A stretch of DNA of 15,921 bases from Rikenellaceae bacterium (GCA_012800665.1 JAAZIW010000033.1:1-15921); one strand, 5' to 3'. Counted from the first letter of the stretch, positions 6,137 to 13,501 are shown. Numbers and translations are program-made. The notes: a model not told the origin generated them from the letters alone.

Positions 6137-8598
6137 TCAAAATTCACTACTGTTACGCCCGAACCTCCGTGCCTCACATCCTCATCTGCAAAAGAAACAA
6201 CTCCACCAACGCTTTTAAGGTATTTTTGAATCTCCTCCCTCAGGGCTCCCGTACCCTTGCCGTGGATTATCCGTACCGACGGCACACCTACCATTATGGC
6301 ATCATCTATATAATGCATAACAATATACAATGCATCATTCAAGCGTTCGCCCCTCACATCAAGCTCAGGCTTAAAATCTAATTTTCTTTTAGATATGGCG
6401 GCATCGTAGCGCTGGCGCGGACGCTCGGAACTGTGTTTTGCCGCCTCTTTAAATTCGTTGGAAGAAATCCTTTCCACATCTTCAGGGGACATGGTGGCGG
6501 AAATATTTCCGATTATGAGCGTTAAGCTTTTGGCGGATACTTTTGCAACCTCTCCCACCATGCCGCTTGCAATTACTCGCGCCTTTTCTCCGATTTTAAG
6601 AGGCTCGTTCTTGCGCACCACATGTTCCGGAGCAGCCTTTACGCCCTTTTTTACGGCCTTTTTCTGCAAGACCGCCATCTTCTTTTCTATATATTCATCC
6701 TTGGTCTTTTTCTGCTCAATGGCTCCCAAGAAATTCTGAAGCTCGCTTCGGGCAGCCTTGGTGCGGGCCTTATCAGCCTGACTCTCTTTGATTTCCTTAA
6801 TGGTGCGCTCAACTCTGCTTCCGGCGCCTTTTATTATTTCTTCCGCTTCGCGGCGGGCGGCTTCCAAGATATGCTTGCGCTCCTTTTGCAGGCTTTCCAG
6901 TTCTTTCTGATACTCTTCCGTCAAGCTGCTCAATTCTTTGTCGGTGCTTTTTACCTTTTTTATTTTTTCATCCAACACGCGGCGGTTCCTTGCAACGCGG
7001 CGCAGGTTTCTTTCAATTCCCACATATTTCTCTCCTGCGCGGGCCTCCGCATCTTTTACTATATTTTCCGGAAGGCCTGTTTTACGAGCCATTTCAAATG
7101 CGAAGGAGTTTCCAGGCAAGCCCATTTCCAATTTGAATAAAGGCTGAATGCGTGCAGCATCAAATTGCATGGCCCCGTTCACCACCCCTGTTGCGGAGCC
7201 TGACGCATAGAGTTTAAGATTGGTATAATGAGTAGTGATTATGCCGTAGACTCCACGCTCATCTAATTTTGCCAAAATCGCTTCCGCTATTGCGCCTCCG
7301 GCTGCAGGTTCAGTGCCCGAGCCGAATTCATCTATCAGCACCATGGTTTTATCATCAGCTTTCGACAGCATATTTTTCATTTCCATAAGGAAAGAGGAGT
7401 AGGTGGAAAGGTCATTTTCCAAATTCTGGTCATCTCCTATGCTAATCATGATTTTTTTGAACACCGGCAGTTCCGAGGTCTCCGAGGTGGGAATCAGCAT
7501 TCCCCATTGGAACATGTATTGCAGCAGCCCCGCGGTTTTAAGGCAAACGCTTTTGCCTCCGGCATTGGGGCCGGAAATCAGCAGAATATGCTTTGCAGGA
7601 GAAAGTTCCAAGCTGATAGGCACCATCTTCTTGCCCTCTTTCGCCAAGGCCTTTTCCAAAAGGGGATGACGGGCTTTCCTAAGGCGCAGGCTTCCATCTT
7701 CCGAAATTATGGGCATTCCGGCCATATATCTCATGGAGGTGCGGGCTTTGGCCATTATGAAATCCAGCTCGCCCACAAAAGCTGCGGTTTTAAGCAGGTC
7801 GGGAACATATGGACGGAGAAAGTCGCTGAAAGCGATAAGAATCTTTTCTATCTCACGGGCCTCATTTGCCTTAAGGTCTATAATTTCATTTTCCAACTCA
7901 ATTACTTCAAGAGGCTCCACAAATGAGGTTTTTCCGGTGGCGGAAGTGTCATATACATAGCCCGGCACCTTCCTCTTGTTGGCAGAAGATACCGGCACCA
8001 AATATTTTCCGTCGCGTATGCTTACTCCGGCATCGGCATCGGCATAACCCGCATCTTGCGCTGCTTTCAAAACCGCATTTGCTTTTTTGGAAAGAGAAGA
8101 CTCTGCCGCTTTCAGCTTGCGGCGCAAATCATGCAGCTCGGGGGAAGCGGAATCCTTGACTTCTCCGTATTTATCGATAATGTTTTCTATGCGCCTGAGC
8201 ACCTCGGGATAGCTGACAATAGGACGCGAAAGATTTTTCAGATTCGGATAAATGCCGTCTTTTATACTGCCGAAAAACGCGCTTATGCGGCGCGTGGTGT
8301 CCATCAGGGTTTTGAGCTTGCCCAGACTCAGGACATCTATGTGATAGGCGCTTTCCTGCAACGGGGTTAAGAAGTCCATTGCATCTATATATCCGCTGGT
8401 GGGGAAGTTTTCCTCGAACATCAGCACCACCTTCATTTCATCGGTGAGCTTGAGTCTCAGGGATATTTCATCGGCTTTTGTGCAAAATTGCTCTTCTTCC
8501 ACCCTTTTTGCGGCATAGTCGGTACTGCAAAAATCCGAAATACTCTGCCGGATGCGATCAAAGCCAAGTTTCAGTTCTATTTTGGAAGCATTGTCCAC
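6133..8598 (-). CDS. mutS2: MutS2: MutS-like ATPase with C-terminal Smr domain (821 aa)
   Basis: MutS2 family ATPase, associated in other bacteria with suppression of recombination and, in Bacillus, with rescue of collided ribosomes. The core and lever region fill about 1-330. The ATPase has Walker A GPNAGGKS (343-350), the signature DLSTYSSFL (396-404), Walker B LIDEFGSGTEP (421-431) and the switch TTHY (455-458). A long charged coiled-coil stretch (about 530-640) precedes a KOW-like segment (GEKARVIASGMVGEVAKV) and a Smr endonuclease domain from about 744, with LDVRGERL (746-753) and HGKGTGALR (779-787). The mismatch-recognition domain of MutS is absent, as expected. The start is GTG, the only suitable codon, three bases after the cdaA stop; the end overlaps yraN by 4 nt. 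Confidence 0.95.
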   Translation of the reverse strand: MDNASKIELKLGFDRIRQSISDFCSTDYAAKRVEEEQFCTKADEISLRLKLTDEMKVVLMFEENFPTSGYIDAMDFLTPLQESAYHIDVLSLGKLKTLMDTTRRISAFFGSIKDGIYPNLKNLSRPIVSYPEVLRRIENIIDKYGEVKDSASPELHDLRRKLKAAESSLSKKANAVLKAAQDAGYADADAGVSIRDGKYLVPVSSANKRKVPGYVYDTSATGKTSFVEPLEVIELENEIIDLKANEAREIEKILIAFSDFLRPYVPDLLKTAAFVGELDFIMAKARTSMRYMAGMPIISEDGSLRLRKARHPLLEKALAKEGKKMVPISLELSPAKHILLISGPNAGGKSVCLKTAGLLQYMFQWGMLIPTSETSELPVFKKIMISIGDDQNLENDLSTYSSFLMEMKNMLSKADDKTMVLIDEFGSGTEPAAGGAIAEAILAKLDERGVYGIITTHYTNLKLYASGSATGVVNGAMQFDAARIQPLFKLEMGLPGNSFAFEMARKTGLPENIVKDAEARAGEKYVGIERNLRRVARNRRVLDEKIKKVKSTDKELSSLTEEYQKELESLQKERKHILEAARREAEEIIKGAGSRVERTIKEIKESQADKARTKAARSELQNFLGAIEQKKTKDEYIEKKMAVLQKKAVKKGVKAAPEHVVRKNEPLKIGEKARVIASGMVGEVAKVSAKSLTLIIGNISATMSPEDVERISSNEFKEAAKHSSERPRQRYDAAISKRKLDFKPELDVRGERLNDALYIVMHYIDDAIMVGVPSVRIIHGKGTGALREEIQKYLKSVGGVVSFADEDVRHGGSGVTVVNFE

Positions 8599-8601
8599 GG
8601 C

Positions 8602-9417
8602 TTATAAATCTTCCTGCGGTTTTGGGGGTTCGAGCTTGAGTTTCAGTTCACCGATATTGTCTATTTGGGAGATGATTCCATCGCGTACAAAGGAGATTGT
8701 TCCCCGCTGTTCGCTGATTACTATTACCTCGGCATCGCTCCTTTCGCTTATGCCTATCGCCGCCTTGTGTCTCATGCCGTATTTGGCGGGAAGATTGTTG
8801 CTTTTGCTTATGGGAAGAGTGCAGCGTACAGCGATAATTCGGTTATTGTCTATCAACATGGCCCCGTCGTGAAGGGGGGAATTCTTGAAGAAGATGTTTT
8901 CTATAAGGCTGCTGTTGATTTCGGCATCCATCCTTTCACCTGAGTCTATTACATCCCGCAAAGCGTCTTTATGCAAGAGCACAATCAGTGCTCCTGTTTT
9001 GTTTTCAGCCATATTTCTGCATGCCAACATAAGTTCTTTTATAGCAGGACTGCTGAGAGTGTTGTCTTTGCGGCCAAGCAGGCGATCCAGCCAATTACGG
9101 CGTCTTACCTTTTCTCTTATACCGGTAGAACGTCCGACACGGTTGAGAAACTGCCTTATTTCCGGTTGAAAAATAACAATCAGCGCTATCGCACCGACAT
9201 TGATTACCGCACCCATAAGTGCGCTGAGCAACTTCATTCCAAGAGCTTCCGATAGAAATCTTATGAGGAAGAGGGCCACTATGGCAATGAGAATATTCAT
9301 TGCGCTGGAGCCCTTCAGCCAGCGGAAAACCAAATAAATAATGAACGCAACTACGACTATGTCCAATACGTCCACGATTGTCAGGTGTAGAAGACCCAGA
9401 AAGTCCAACGGTATCAT
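8602..9417 (-). CDS. cdaA: Diadenylate cyclase CdaA, membrane-bound (271 aa)
   Basis: Makes the second messenger c-di-AMP from two ATP, controlling potassium/osmotic balance and cell-wall homeostasis in bacteria that use it. Three N-terminal membrane helices (near 14-33, 40-57 and 62-84) precede the cytoplasmic DAC domain (about 90-250). The catalytic motifs are present: PLHDGA (181-186) and RHKAA (216-220; usually RHRAA, so a mild Arg-to-Lys change), followed by IGISE. The architecture and length are those of CdaA, not of the DNA-scanning DisA. It is first in the operon cdaA-mutS2-yraN-manC and divergent from the ribosomal operon. Its promoter -7 element lies 6 nt before the ATG, predicting a leaderless message. 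Confidence 0.95.
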   Translation of the reverse strand: MIPLDFLGLLHLTIVDVLDIVVVAFIIYLVFRWLKGSSAMNILIAIVALFLIRFLSEALGMKLLSALMGAVINVGAIALIVIFQPEIRQFLNRVGRSTGIREKVRRRNWLDRLLGRKDNTLSSPAIKELMLACRNMAENKTGALIVLLHKDALRDVIDSGERMDAEINSSLIENIFFKNSPLHDGAMLIDNNRIIAVRCTLPISKSNNLPAKYGMRHKAAIGISERSDAEVIVISEQRGTISFVRDGIISQIDNIGELKLKLEPPKPQEDL

Positions 9418-9423
9418 AGCCTA

Positions 9424-9431
9424 CAAATATA
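9424..9431 (-). promoter_or_regulatory. -7 element of the cdaA operon promoter, predicted leaderless
   Basis: Minus-strand TATATTTG matches TAnnTTTG and lies exactly 6 nt before the cdaA ATG, the same spacing as at fprA. There is no TTTG at 19 nt; a TTG lies about 15 nt upstream, so the -33 element is weak. The start of transcription should fall at or near the A of the ATG. Confidence 0.65.
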
Positions 9432-9457
9432 ACCATTTTTCAGCTTCAAGCTTCATG

Positions 9458-9488
9458 TTTGTAATTTGAAAAATAAATTGTATCTTTG
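9458..9488 (+). promoter_or_regulatory. Promoter of the rplC ribosomal-protein operon
   Basis: A -33 TTTG (9458-9461), an exact 19-nt spacer and a -7 TATCTTTG (9481-9488) form a perfect Bacteroidota promoter. The predicted leader before the rplC ATG is about 46 nt. The cdaA promoter faces away from it only about 30 bp upstream. Confidence 0.85.
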
Positions 9489-9491
9489 CAG

Positions 9492-9507
9492 CCCCCTAAA
9501 AAGGGGG
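9492..9507 (+). promoter_or_regulatory. 5'-end hairpin in the rplC operon leader
   Basis: CCCCC and GGGGG pair across a 6-nt loop, followed by A and a T-rich run (ATTTTATTTATTA). The stem begins at or within a few bases of the predicted transcription start, so the mRNA would begin with a stable stem-loop. It has the shape of a small attenuator/terminator or an mRNA-stabilising 5' hairpin. The role is inferred. Confidence 0.55.
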
Positions 9508-9540
9508 ATTTTATTTATTAAACAATTATAAACCAAACCA

Positions 9541-10164
9541 ATGCCTGGATTAATTGGAAAGAAAGTCGGAATGACATCCGTCTTCGGTGCTGATGGAAAA
9601 AGTCTTCCATGCACCGTTATCGAGGCTGGTCCGTGCGTTGTCACGCAAATTCGCACACTCGAAAAAGACAAATACGAGGCCGTGCAGCTTGCCTATGACG
9701 AAACAACAGAAAAGCACGCCAGCGCAGCTCTAAGAGGGCACTTCGCAAAAGCAGGAGTGACCCCCAGGCGCAAGCTTGCCGAATTTGAGGCAGACTTCGC
9801 TCAAGAGCTCAAATTAGGCGACACCTTGACAGTTGAGGACGTTTTCAAGGACGTTCCATTCATAGATGTCGTCGGTACTTCTAAAGGTAAGGGGTTTCAG
9901 GGTGTAGTTCATCGCCACAACTTCAGTGGTGTGGGCGATACTTCCCACGGTCAGTCTGACAGACAGCGCCACCCCGGTTCACTGGGAGCCTCTGCAACAC
10001 CCTCCCGCGTCCTGCCCGGAATGAGCATGGCCGGTCACATGGGGAATCAGAGAGTGAAGGTGTACAACCTTCAGGTTATTAAAATCATCCCTGAGAACAA
10101 TCTTATCATCGTAAAGGGTTCCGTTCCCGGAGCCAAGGGTTCATATCTTTTATTGGAGGCATAA
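9541..10164 (+). CDS. rplC: 50S ribosomal protein L3 (uL3, 207 aa)
   Basis: Early-assembling 23S rRNA-binding protein near the peptidyl-transferase centre. The N-terminus MPGLIGKKVGMTSVF is the classic L3 start, followed by PCTVIEAGPCVVTQIRT and the strand-loop segment DVVGTSKGKGFQGVV. The extended loop that reaches the catalytic centre covers about 125-165, with GQSDRQRHPGSLGASATPSR and PGMSMAGHMGNQRV. The 207-aa length is normal for Bacteroidota. It is the first gene of the operon: rpsJ, which usually precedes it in the S10 cluster, is not here, and the next gene upstream is the divergent cdaA. The start has no Shine-Dalgarno sequence; the A-rich stretch before the ATG is typical of the phylum. 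Confidence 0.98.
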   Translation: MPGLIGKKVGMTSVFGADGKSLPCTVIEAGPCVVTQIRTLEKDKYEAVQLAYDETTEKHASAALRGHFAKAGVTPRRKLAEFEADFAQELKLGDTLTVEDVFKDVPFIDVVGTSKGKGFQGVVHRHNFSGVGDTSHGQSDRQRHPGSLGASATPSRVLPGMSMAGHMGNQRVKVYNLQVIKIIPENNLIIVKGSVPGAKGSYLLLEA

Positions 10165-10167
10165 ACC

Positions 10168-10794
10168 ATGAATCTGTCAGTACTTAAAATAGACGGTACC
10201 GATTCCGGTAAGCAGGTCGTTCTCGATCCTGAAGTTTTTGGAATCGAACCCAATGACCACGCCATACATCTTGATGTGGTTCAGTATCTTGCTCGTCAGC
10301 GTCATGGCAATGCCAAGACAAAAGACCGCAGTGAGGTTTCATACAGCACCAGAAAAATAGTTCGTCAAAAGGGCAGCGGCGGAGCACGTCACGGCTCTAT
10401 CAAGGCCGGTATATTTGTTGGCGGCGGCACTATTTTCGGTCCCAAGCCCCGTTGGTATGGCGGTAAAATCAATAAAAAGGTAAAGAGTCTTGCCCGTCGC
10501 TCCGCACTCAGCTATAAGGCTAAAAACAACGCCATTAAAGTGGTGGAGCCTTTCGCAATGGATGCGCCCAAGACCAAAGAGTTTGCAAACATTCTCAGCG
10601 CTATTAAAGCAGGAGACCGCAAAGTTCTCTTTGTGCTTCCGGAAAACTCGGACAATATCTTCCTTTCTTCCCGTAACCTTCCTTATGTGAATGTTATAAC
10701 CGTTGATGAAATTAACACCTATGCCATTATGAATGCAAATTCTTTGGTTTTGATGGACGGTGTTCAGGACATTCTTTCAGAAAGGAAAAAATAA
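10168..10794 (+). CDS. rplD: 50S ribosomal protein L4 (uL4, 208 aa)
   Basis: 23S rRNA-binding protein that lines the exit tunnel. The N-terminal segment MNLSVLKIDG leads to the long tunnel loop (about 45-100), recognised by RQRHGNAKTKDRSEV, RKIVRQKGSGGARHGS and GGGTIFGPKPRWY. The C-terminal Rossmann-like part has KVLFVLPENSDN and LVLMDGVQDIL. In E. coli, L4 also represses its own S10 operon; whether this holds here is unknown, but the leader hairpin is a possible target. The ATG lies 3 nt after the rplC stop, and GGAGG sits 8 nt before it, inside the last rplC codons. Confidence 0.98.
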   Translation: MNLSVLKIDGTDSGKQVVLDPEVFGIEPNDHAIHLDVVQYLARQRHGNAKTKDRSEVSYSTRKIVRQKGSGGARHGSIKAGIFVGGGTIFGPKPRWYGGKINKKVKSLARRSALSYKAKNNAIKVVEPFAMDAPKTKEFANILSAIKAGDRKVLFVLPENSDNIFLSSRNLPYVNVITVDEINTYAIMNANSLVLMDGVQDILSERKK

Positions 10795-10804
10795 AGCTAA
10801 GAAA

Positions 10805-11095
10805 ATGGGAATAATAATTAAGCCAATAGTAACAGAGAAGCTTACGGATCAGGGCGAAAAGTTGAACCGCTACGGCTTCGTGGTAGACCGCGACGCCAAC
10901 AAGCTTCAGATAAAGGATGCAGTGGAGAAAATGTATGGAGTATCCGTTGCAGATGTAAACACCATGAACTATCGTGGCAAGCGCAAGAGCCGCTACACCA
11001 AGAGCGGTATGCTTCGAGGCCGCACAAATCACTTCAAGAAGGCCATAGTGACCCTTGCAGGTGATGATAAGATAGACTTCTACGCCAATATATAG
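10805..11095 (+). CDS. rplW: 50S ribosomal protein L23 (uL23, 96 aa)
   Basis: Binds 23S rRNA at the exit of the peptide tunnel, the docking site for trigger factor and SRP. Typical sequence: MGIIIKPIVTEKLTDQGE, then FVVDRDANKLQIKDAVEKMYGVSVADVNTM, and the basic loop RGKRKSRYTKSGMLRGRTNHFKKAIVTL. The 96-aa length is normal. The ATG at 10805 is preferred to an in-frame start at 10760 that would lie inside rplD and add 15 residues foreign to the family. The stop TAG contributes to a strong Shine-Dalgarno sequence for rplB. Confidence 0.97.
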   Translation: MGIIIKPIVTEKLTDQGEKLNRYGFVVDRDANKLQIKDAVEKMYGVSVADVNTMNYRGKRKSRYTKSGMLRGRTNHFKKAIVTLAGDDKIDFYANI

Positions 11096-11099
11096 GAGG
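11094..11099 (+). promoter_or_regulatory. Strong Shine-Dalgarno sequence for rplB
   Basis: AGGAGG lies 8 nt before the rplB ATG and overlaps the rplW stop codon, with most of it outside coding constraint. Such a perfect SD is unusual in Bacteroidota, where ribosomes largely ignore SD sequences. Confidence 0.75.
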
Positions 11100-11107
11100 A
11101 CAGAACA

Positions 11108-11932
11108 ATGGCAATCAAGAAATACAAACCGACCACTCCCGGTCAAAGGAATAAAGCGATAAGCGCTTTTACCGAACTTACGGCGAAAAAGCCTCACAAG
11201 TCATTGCTCGAGCCTTTGCACAAATCAGGCGGCCGCAACAATACCGGCCGTATGACTATGCGTAATATTGGCGGCGGACACAAGAGGATGTACCGCATCA
11301 TCGACTTCCTTCGTGATAAAGATGAATGCACGGCTACAGTCCGTACCATCGAGTACGACCCCAATCGCAGCGCACGCATAGCCCTCGTTCAGTACGAGGA
11401 CGGCGAATATCGCTACATCATCGCTCCCGAGGGCCTTAAGGTAGGCCAGGTGATAGCTTCCGGCAGCGGGGTAGCCCCCGAGATCGGAAACACCCTTCCA
11501 TTGAGCGAAATTCCTGTAGGTACTCTCGTTCACAACATTGAACTCCGCCCGGGTCAGGGAGCCGCCATGGCTCGTTCCGCCGGCACATTCGCACATCTTG
11601 CTGCCCGTGAGGGCAAGCATGCAGTGCTTCGTCTGCCCTCAGGCGAAACCCGCATGGTTTTAGTCAGTTGCCGTGCCACCGTCGGAACCGTTTCCAACAG
11701 CGATCACAATCTTGAGAGCTCCGGCAAAGCCGGTCGTTCACGCAATCTTGGTCGCAGACCCCGTACCCGCGGTGTTGCAATGAACCCGCATGACCACCCG
11801 ATGGGAGGTGGTGAAGGACGTGCCTCCGGCGGACACCCGCGTTCGCGCAAGGGTCTGCCCTCAAAGGGCTATAAGACTCGCAACCCGAAGGCTACATCCA
11901 ATAAGTTCATCATTGAAAGAAGAAAGAAATAA
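11108..11932 (+). CDS. rplB: 50S ribosomal protein L2 (uL2, 274 aa)
   Basis: Large-subunit core protein needed for subunit joining and peptidyl-transferase activity. The N-terminus MAIKKYKPTTPGQRNKAIS is typical, followed by the RNA-binding core with NNTGRMTMRNIGGGHKRMYR, PGQGAAMARSAGTFA and RLPSGETRMV. The C-terminal conserved loop reads MNPHDHPMGGGEGRASGGHP, then the basic tail KTRNPKATSNKFIIERRKK. In E. coli the second His of the loop (DHPH) is important; here it is Met, as is usual in Bacteroidota. The length of 274 aa matches the phylum. A strong AGGAGG precedes the start. Confidence 0.98.
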   Translation: MAIKKYKPTTPGQRNKAISAFTELTAKKPHKSLLEPLHKSGGRNNTGRMTMRNIGGGHKRMYRIIDFLRDKDECTATVRTIEYDPNRSARIALVQYEDGEYRYIIAPEGLKVGQVIASGSGVAPEIGNTLPLSEIPVGTLVHNIELRPGQGAAMARSAGTFAHLAAREGKHAVLRLPSGETRMVLVSCRATVGTVSNSDHNLESSGKAGRSRNLGRRPRTRGVAMNPHDHPMGGGEGRASGGHPRSRKGLPSKGYKTRNPKATSNKFIIERRKK

Positions 11933-11943
11933 ACAGGAATAAT

Positions 11944-12210
11944 ATGAGTCGTTCACTTAAAAAAGGACCATACATCCAGCAAGCTCTGGAGAAAAGGATA
12001 CTTGCCATGAATGAAGGAGGCAAGAGGAAAGAGGTGATCAAGACTTGGAGTCGTTCAAGCATGATTTCACCGGACTTCATCGGCCATACTATTGCGGTTC
12101 ACAACGGGAACAAATTCATTCCTGTTTACATTACCGAACAGATGGTTGGACACAAACTCGGCGAATTTGCGCCGACACGTATATTCAGAGGCCACTCCGG
12201 CAATAAATAA
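11944..12210 (+). CDS. rpsS: 30S ribosomal protein S19 (uS19, 88 aa)
   Basis: Small-subunit head protein contacting the A-site finger and S13. Typical sequence: MSRSLKKGPYIQQALEKRI, KTWSRSSMISPDFIGHTIAVHNGNKFIPVYITEQMVGHKLGEF split by short insertions only, and APTRIFRGHSGNK at the end. Length 88 aa is normal. The start is 11 nt after rplB with only a partial AGGA before it. Fits the conserved order L2-S19-L22-S3. Confidence 0.98.
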   Translation: MSRSLKKGPYIQQALEKRILAMNEGGKRKEVIKTWSRSSMISPDFIGHTIAVHNGNKFIPVYITEQMVGHKLGEFAPTRIFRGHSGNK

Positions 12211-12218
12211 GCACTATT

Positions 12219-12644
12219 ATGGGATCACGTAAAAGACTTATGGCCGAACGCTTCAAGGAAGCAAAACGGAACCAGGCAGTAGCCAAACTGAATGACAATC
12301 CCACATCCCCCCGCAAGATGCGTCTCGTTGCAGATACAATTCGCGGAGTGGAGGTTAATAAAGCTTTGGACCTACTGCATTTCAGCAAGAGGGAACCGGC
12401 AGTGAAACTCGAAAAACTTCTCCGCAGCGCCATTGCCAATTGGGAGACAAAAAATCCCGACAGTGCAAAGGAGTTGGACAGCGGAAATGTATATGTAAAG
12501 AGCATTATGGTAGGTGAGGGCCGCACTCTCAAGCGTATCCGCCCCATGCCTCAGGGCAGGGCCGGCCGCATACGCAAACGCAGCAATCATGTAACCATCG
12601 TACTCGATGTGAAACAACCCGCAGTTAAGGAGGAGGCTATATAA
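12219..12644 (+). CDS. rplV: 50S ribosomal protein L22 (uL22, 141 aa)
   Basis: Exit-tunnel protein that touches all 23S rRNA domains. The family core is clear: AKLNDNPTSPRKMRLVADTIRG (about 22-43), KALDLLHFSKREPAVKLEKLLRSAIANWE and the tunnel hairpin near TLKRIRPMPQGRAGRIRKRSNHVTIVL (about 104-130). The protein has a longer N-terminus than E. coli L22, which is common in Bacteroidota, and a short acidic tail (VKEEAI). No SD precedes the start, 8 nt after rpsS. The final codons contain AAGGAGGAGG, which may serve as the SD for rpsC. Confidence 0.97.
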   Translation: MGSRKRLMAERFKEAKRNQAVAKLNDNPTSPRKMRLVADTIRGVEVNKALDLLHFSKREPAVKLEKLLRSAIANWETKNPDSAKELDSGNVYVKSIMVGEGRTLKRIRPMPQGRAGRIRKRSNHVTIVLDVKQPAVKEEAI

Positions 12645-12645
12645 T

Positions 12646-13413
12646 ATGGGACAGAAAACAAATCCTATCAGCAACAGAATCGGTATAACCCGCGGTTGGG
12701 ATTCCAATTGGAGCGGTGGAAATTATGCCGAGAAAATAGCGGAAGACTATAAAATCCGCAAATATCTGAACAATCGTCTTGCAAAGTCAGGCTTGAGCCG
12801 CATCGTTATCGAGCGCACTCTTAAGCTCATCACGGTAACCATCTATGCAGCCCGTCCCGGTTTAATTATCGGCAAAGGCGGCGCCGAGGTGGATAAACTC
12901 AAAGAAGAACTCAAGAAAGTAACCGGTAAAGAAGTACAGGTAAACATCTATGAGGTTCGTCGTCCTGAGTTGGATGCCAATATCGTAGCCGACAGCATAG
13001 CCCGCCAAATCGAAAGCCGCATTTCCTATCGTCGCGCCATCAAGATGGCCATAGCCAACACCATGCGTGTAGGCGCCGAAGGAATAAAGATACAGATCAG
13101 CGGTCGTGTGGGCGGTGCCGAAATGGCTCGCAGCGAAATGTTCAAAGAAGGTCGCACACCTCTGCACACTTTCCGTGCCGACATCGATTATGCATTTGCA
13201 GAAGCCAATACCAAAGTTGGTACTCTTGGAATCAAGGTTTGGATTTGCAACGGCGAAAAGTACGGCAAGCAGGACCTTACTCCCAACGCCTATGCATCAG
13301 CAAATGCGCAGGCAGCCGGAGCAGGTCGCGGTGGTGGCCGTGGTCGCGGCCGTTCCCGCCGCGATGGCGGCGAACGCCGCGAACGCCGCCCTCGCAGAGA
13401 CAGTGGTAAATAG
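12646..13413 (+). CDS. rpsC: 30S ribosomal protein S3 with Arg/Gly-rich tail (uS3, 255 aa)
   Basis: mRNA-entry-channel protein of the small-subunit head. N-terminus MGQKTNPISNRIGITRGWDS; KH domain with the GxxG loop in GLIIGKGGAEVDKL (about 72-85); C-terminal S3 domain with GRVGGAEMARSEMFKEGRTPLHTFRADIDY split across about 150-180, and GIKVWICNGEKYG. After residue about 220 the protein has a 30-residue tail rich in Arg and Gly (AGRGGGRGRGRSRRDGGERR), ending in PRRDSGK. Basic tails on S3 occur in this phylum; the RG repeat here is marked. It starts one base after rplV and is the last gene of the operon: rplP, rpmC and rpsQ do not follow, and a strong terminator does. Confidence 0.97.
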   Translation: MGQKTNPISNRIGITRGWDSNWSGGNYAEKIAEDYKIRKYLNNRLAKSGLSRIVIERTLKLITVTIYAARPGLIIGKGGAEVDKLKEELKKVTGKEVQVNIYEVRRPELDANIVADSIARQIESRISYRRAIKMAIANTMRVGAEGIKIQISGRVGGAEMARSEMFKEGRTPLHTFRADIDYAFAEANTKVGTLGIKVWICNGEKYGKQDLTPNAYASANAQAAGAGRGGGRGRGRSRRDGGERRERRPRRDSGK

Positions 13414-13433
13414 TCTTCAAACAATACTTAGCG

Positions 13434-13468
13434 AAGGCAGCAAGGTAATCCCCTATGCTGCCTTTTTT
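13434..13468 (+). terminator. Intrinsic terminator of the rplC-rpsC operon
   Basis: AAGGCAGC (13434-13441) pairs with GCTGCCTT (13457-13464) to give an 8-bp stem; AGG/CCT inside the loop can extend it. Six consecutive T at 13463-13468 follow the GC part. It lies 20 nt after the rpsC stop and shows that transcription of the ribosomal operon really ends here. Confidence 0.88.
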
Positions 13469-13493
13469 ATGTAAATCAAACAATATTTTTGTC

Positions 13494-13501
13494 TATCTTT
13501 G
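13494..13501 (+). promoter_or_regulatory. -7 promoter element of the TlpA-like lipoprotein gene
   Basis: TATCTTTG matches the Bacteroidota -7 consensus and lies 17 nt before the ATG at 13519. There is no TTTG at the 19-nt distance, so the -33 element is weak. Its position just after the ribosomal terminator makes this an independent transcription unit with uvrC. Confidence 0.65.

Noticed and set aside
6622..7140. Plus-strand reading of 172 codons opposite mutS2
   Set aside because: Antisense to the MutS2 coiled coil and rich in Phe/Leu as expected from the complement of Lys/Glu codons; no promoter or family match.
10760..10804. In-frame upstream start for rplW
   Set aside because: Lies inside rplD and adds 15 non-family residues; ATG at 10805 begins the conserved IIKPIVTEK block.
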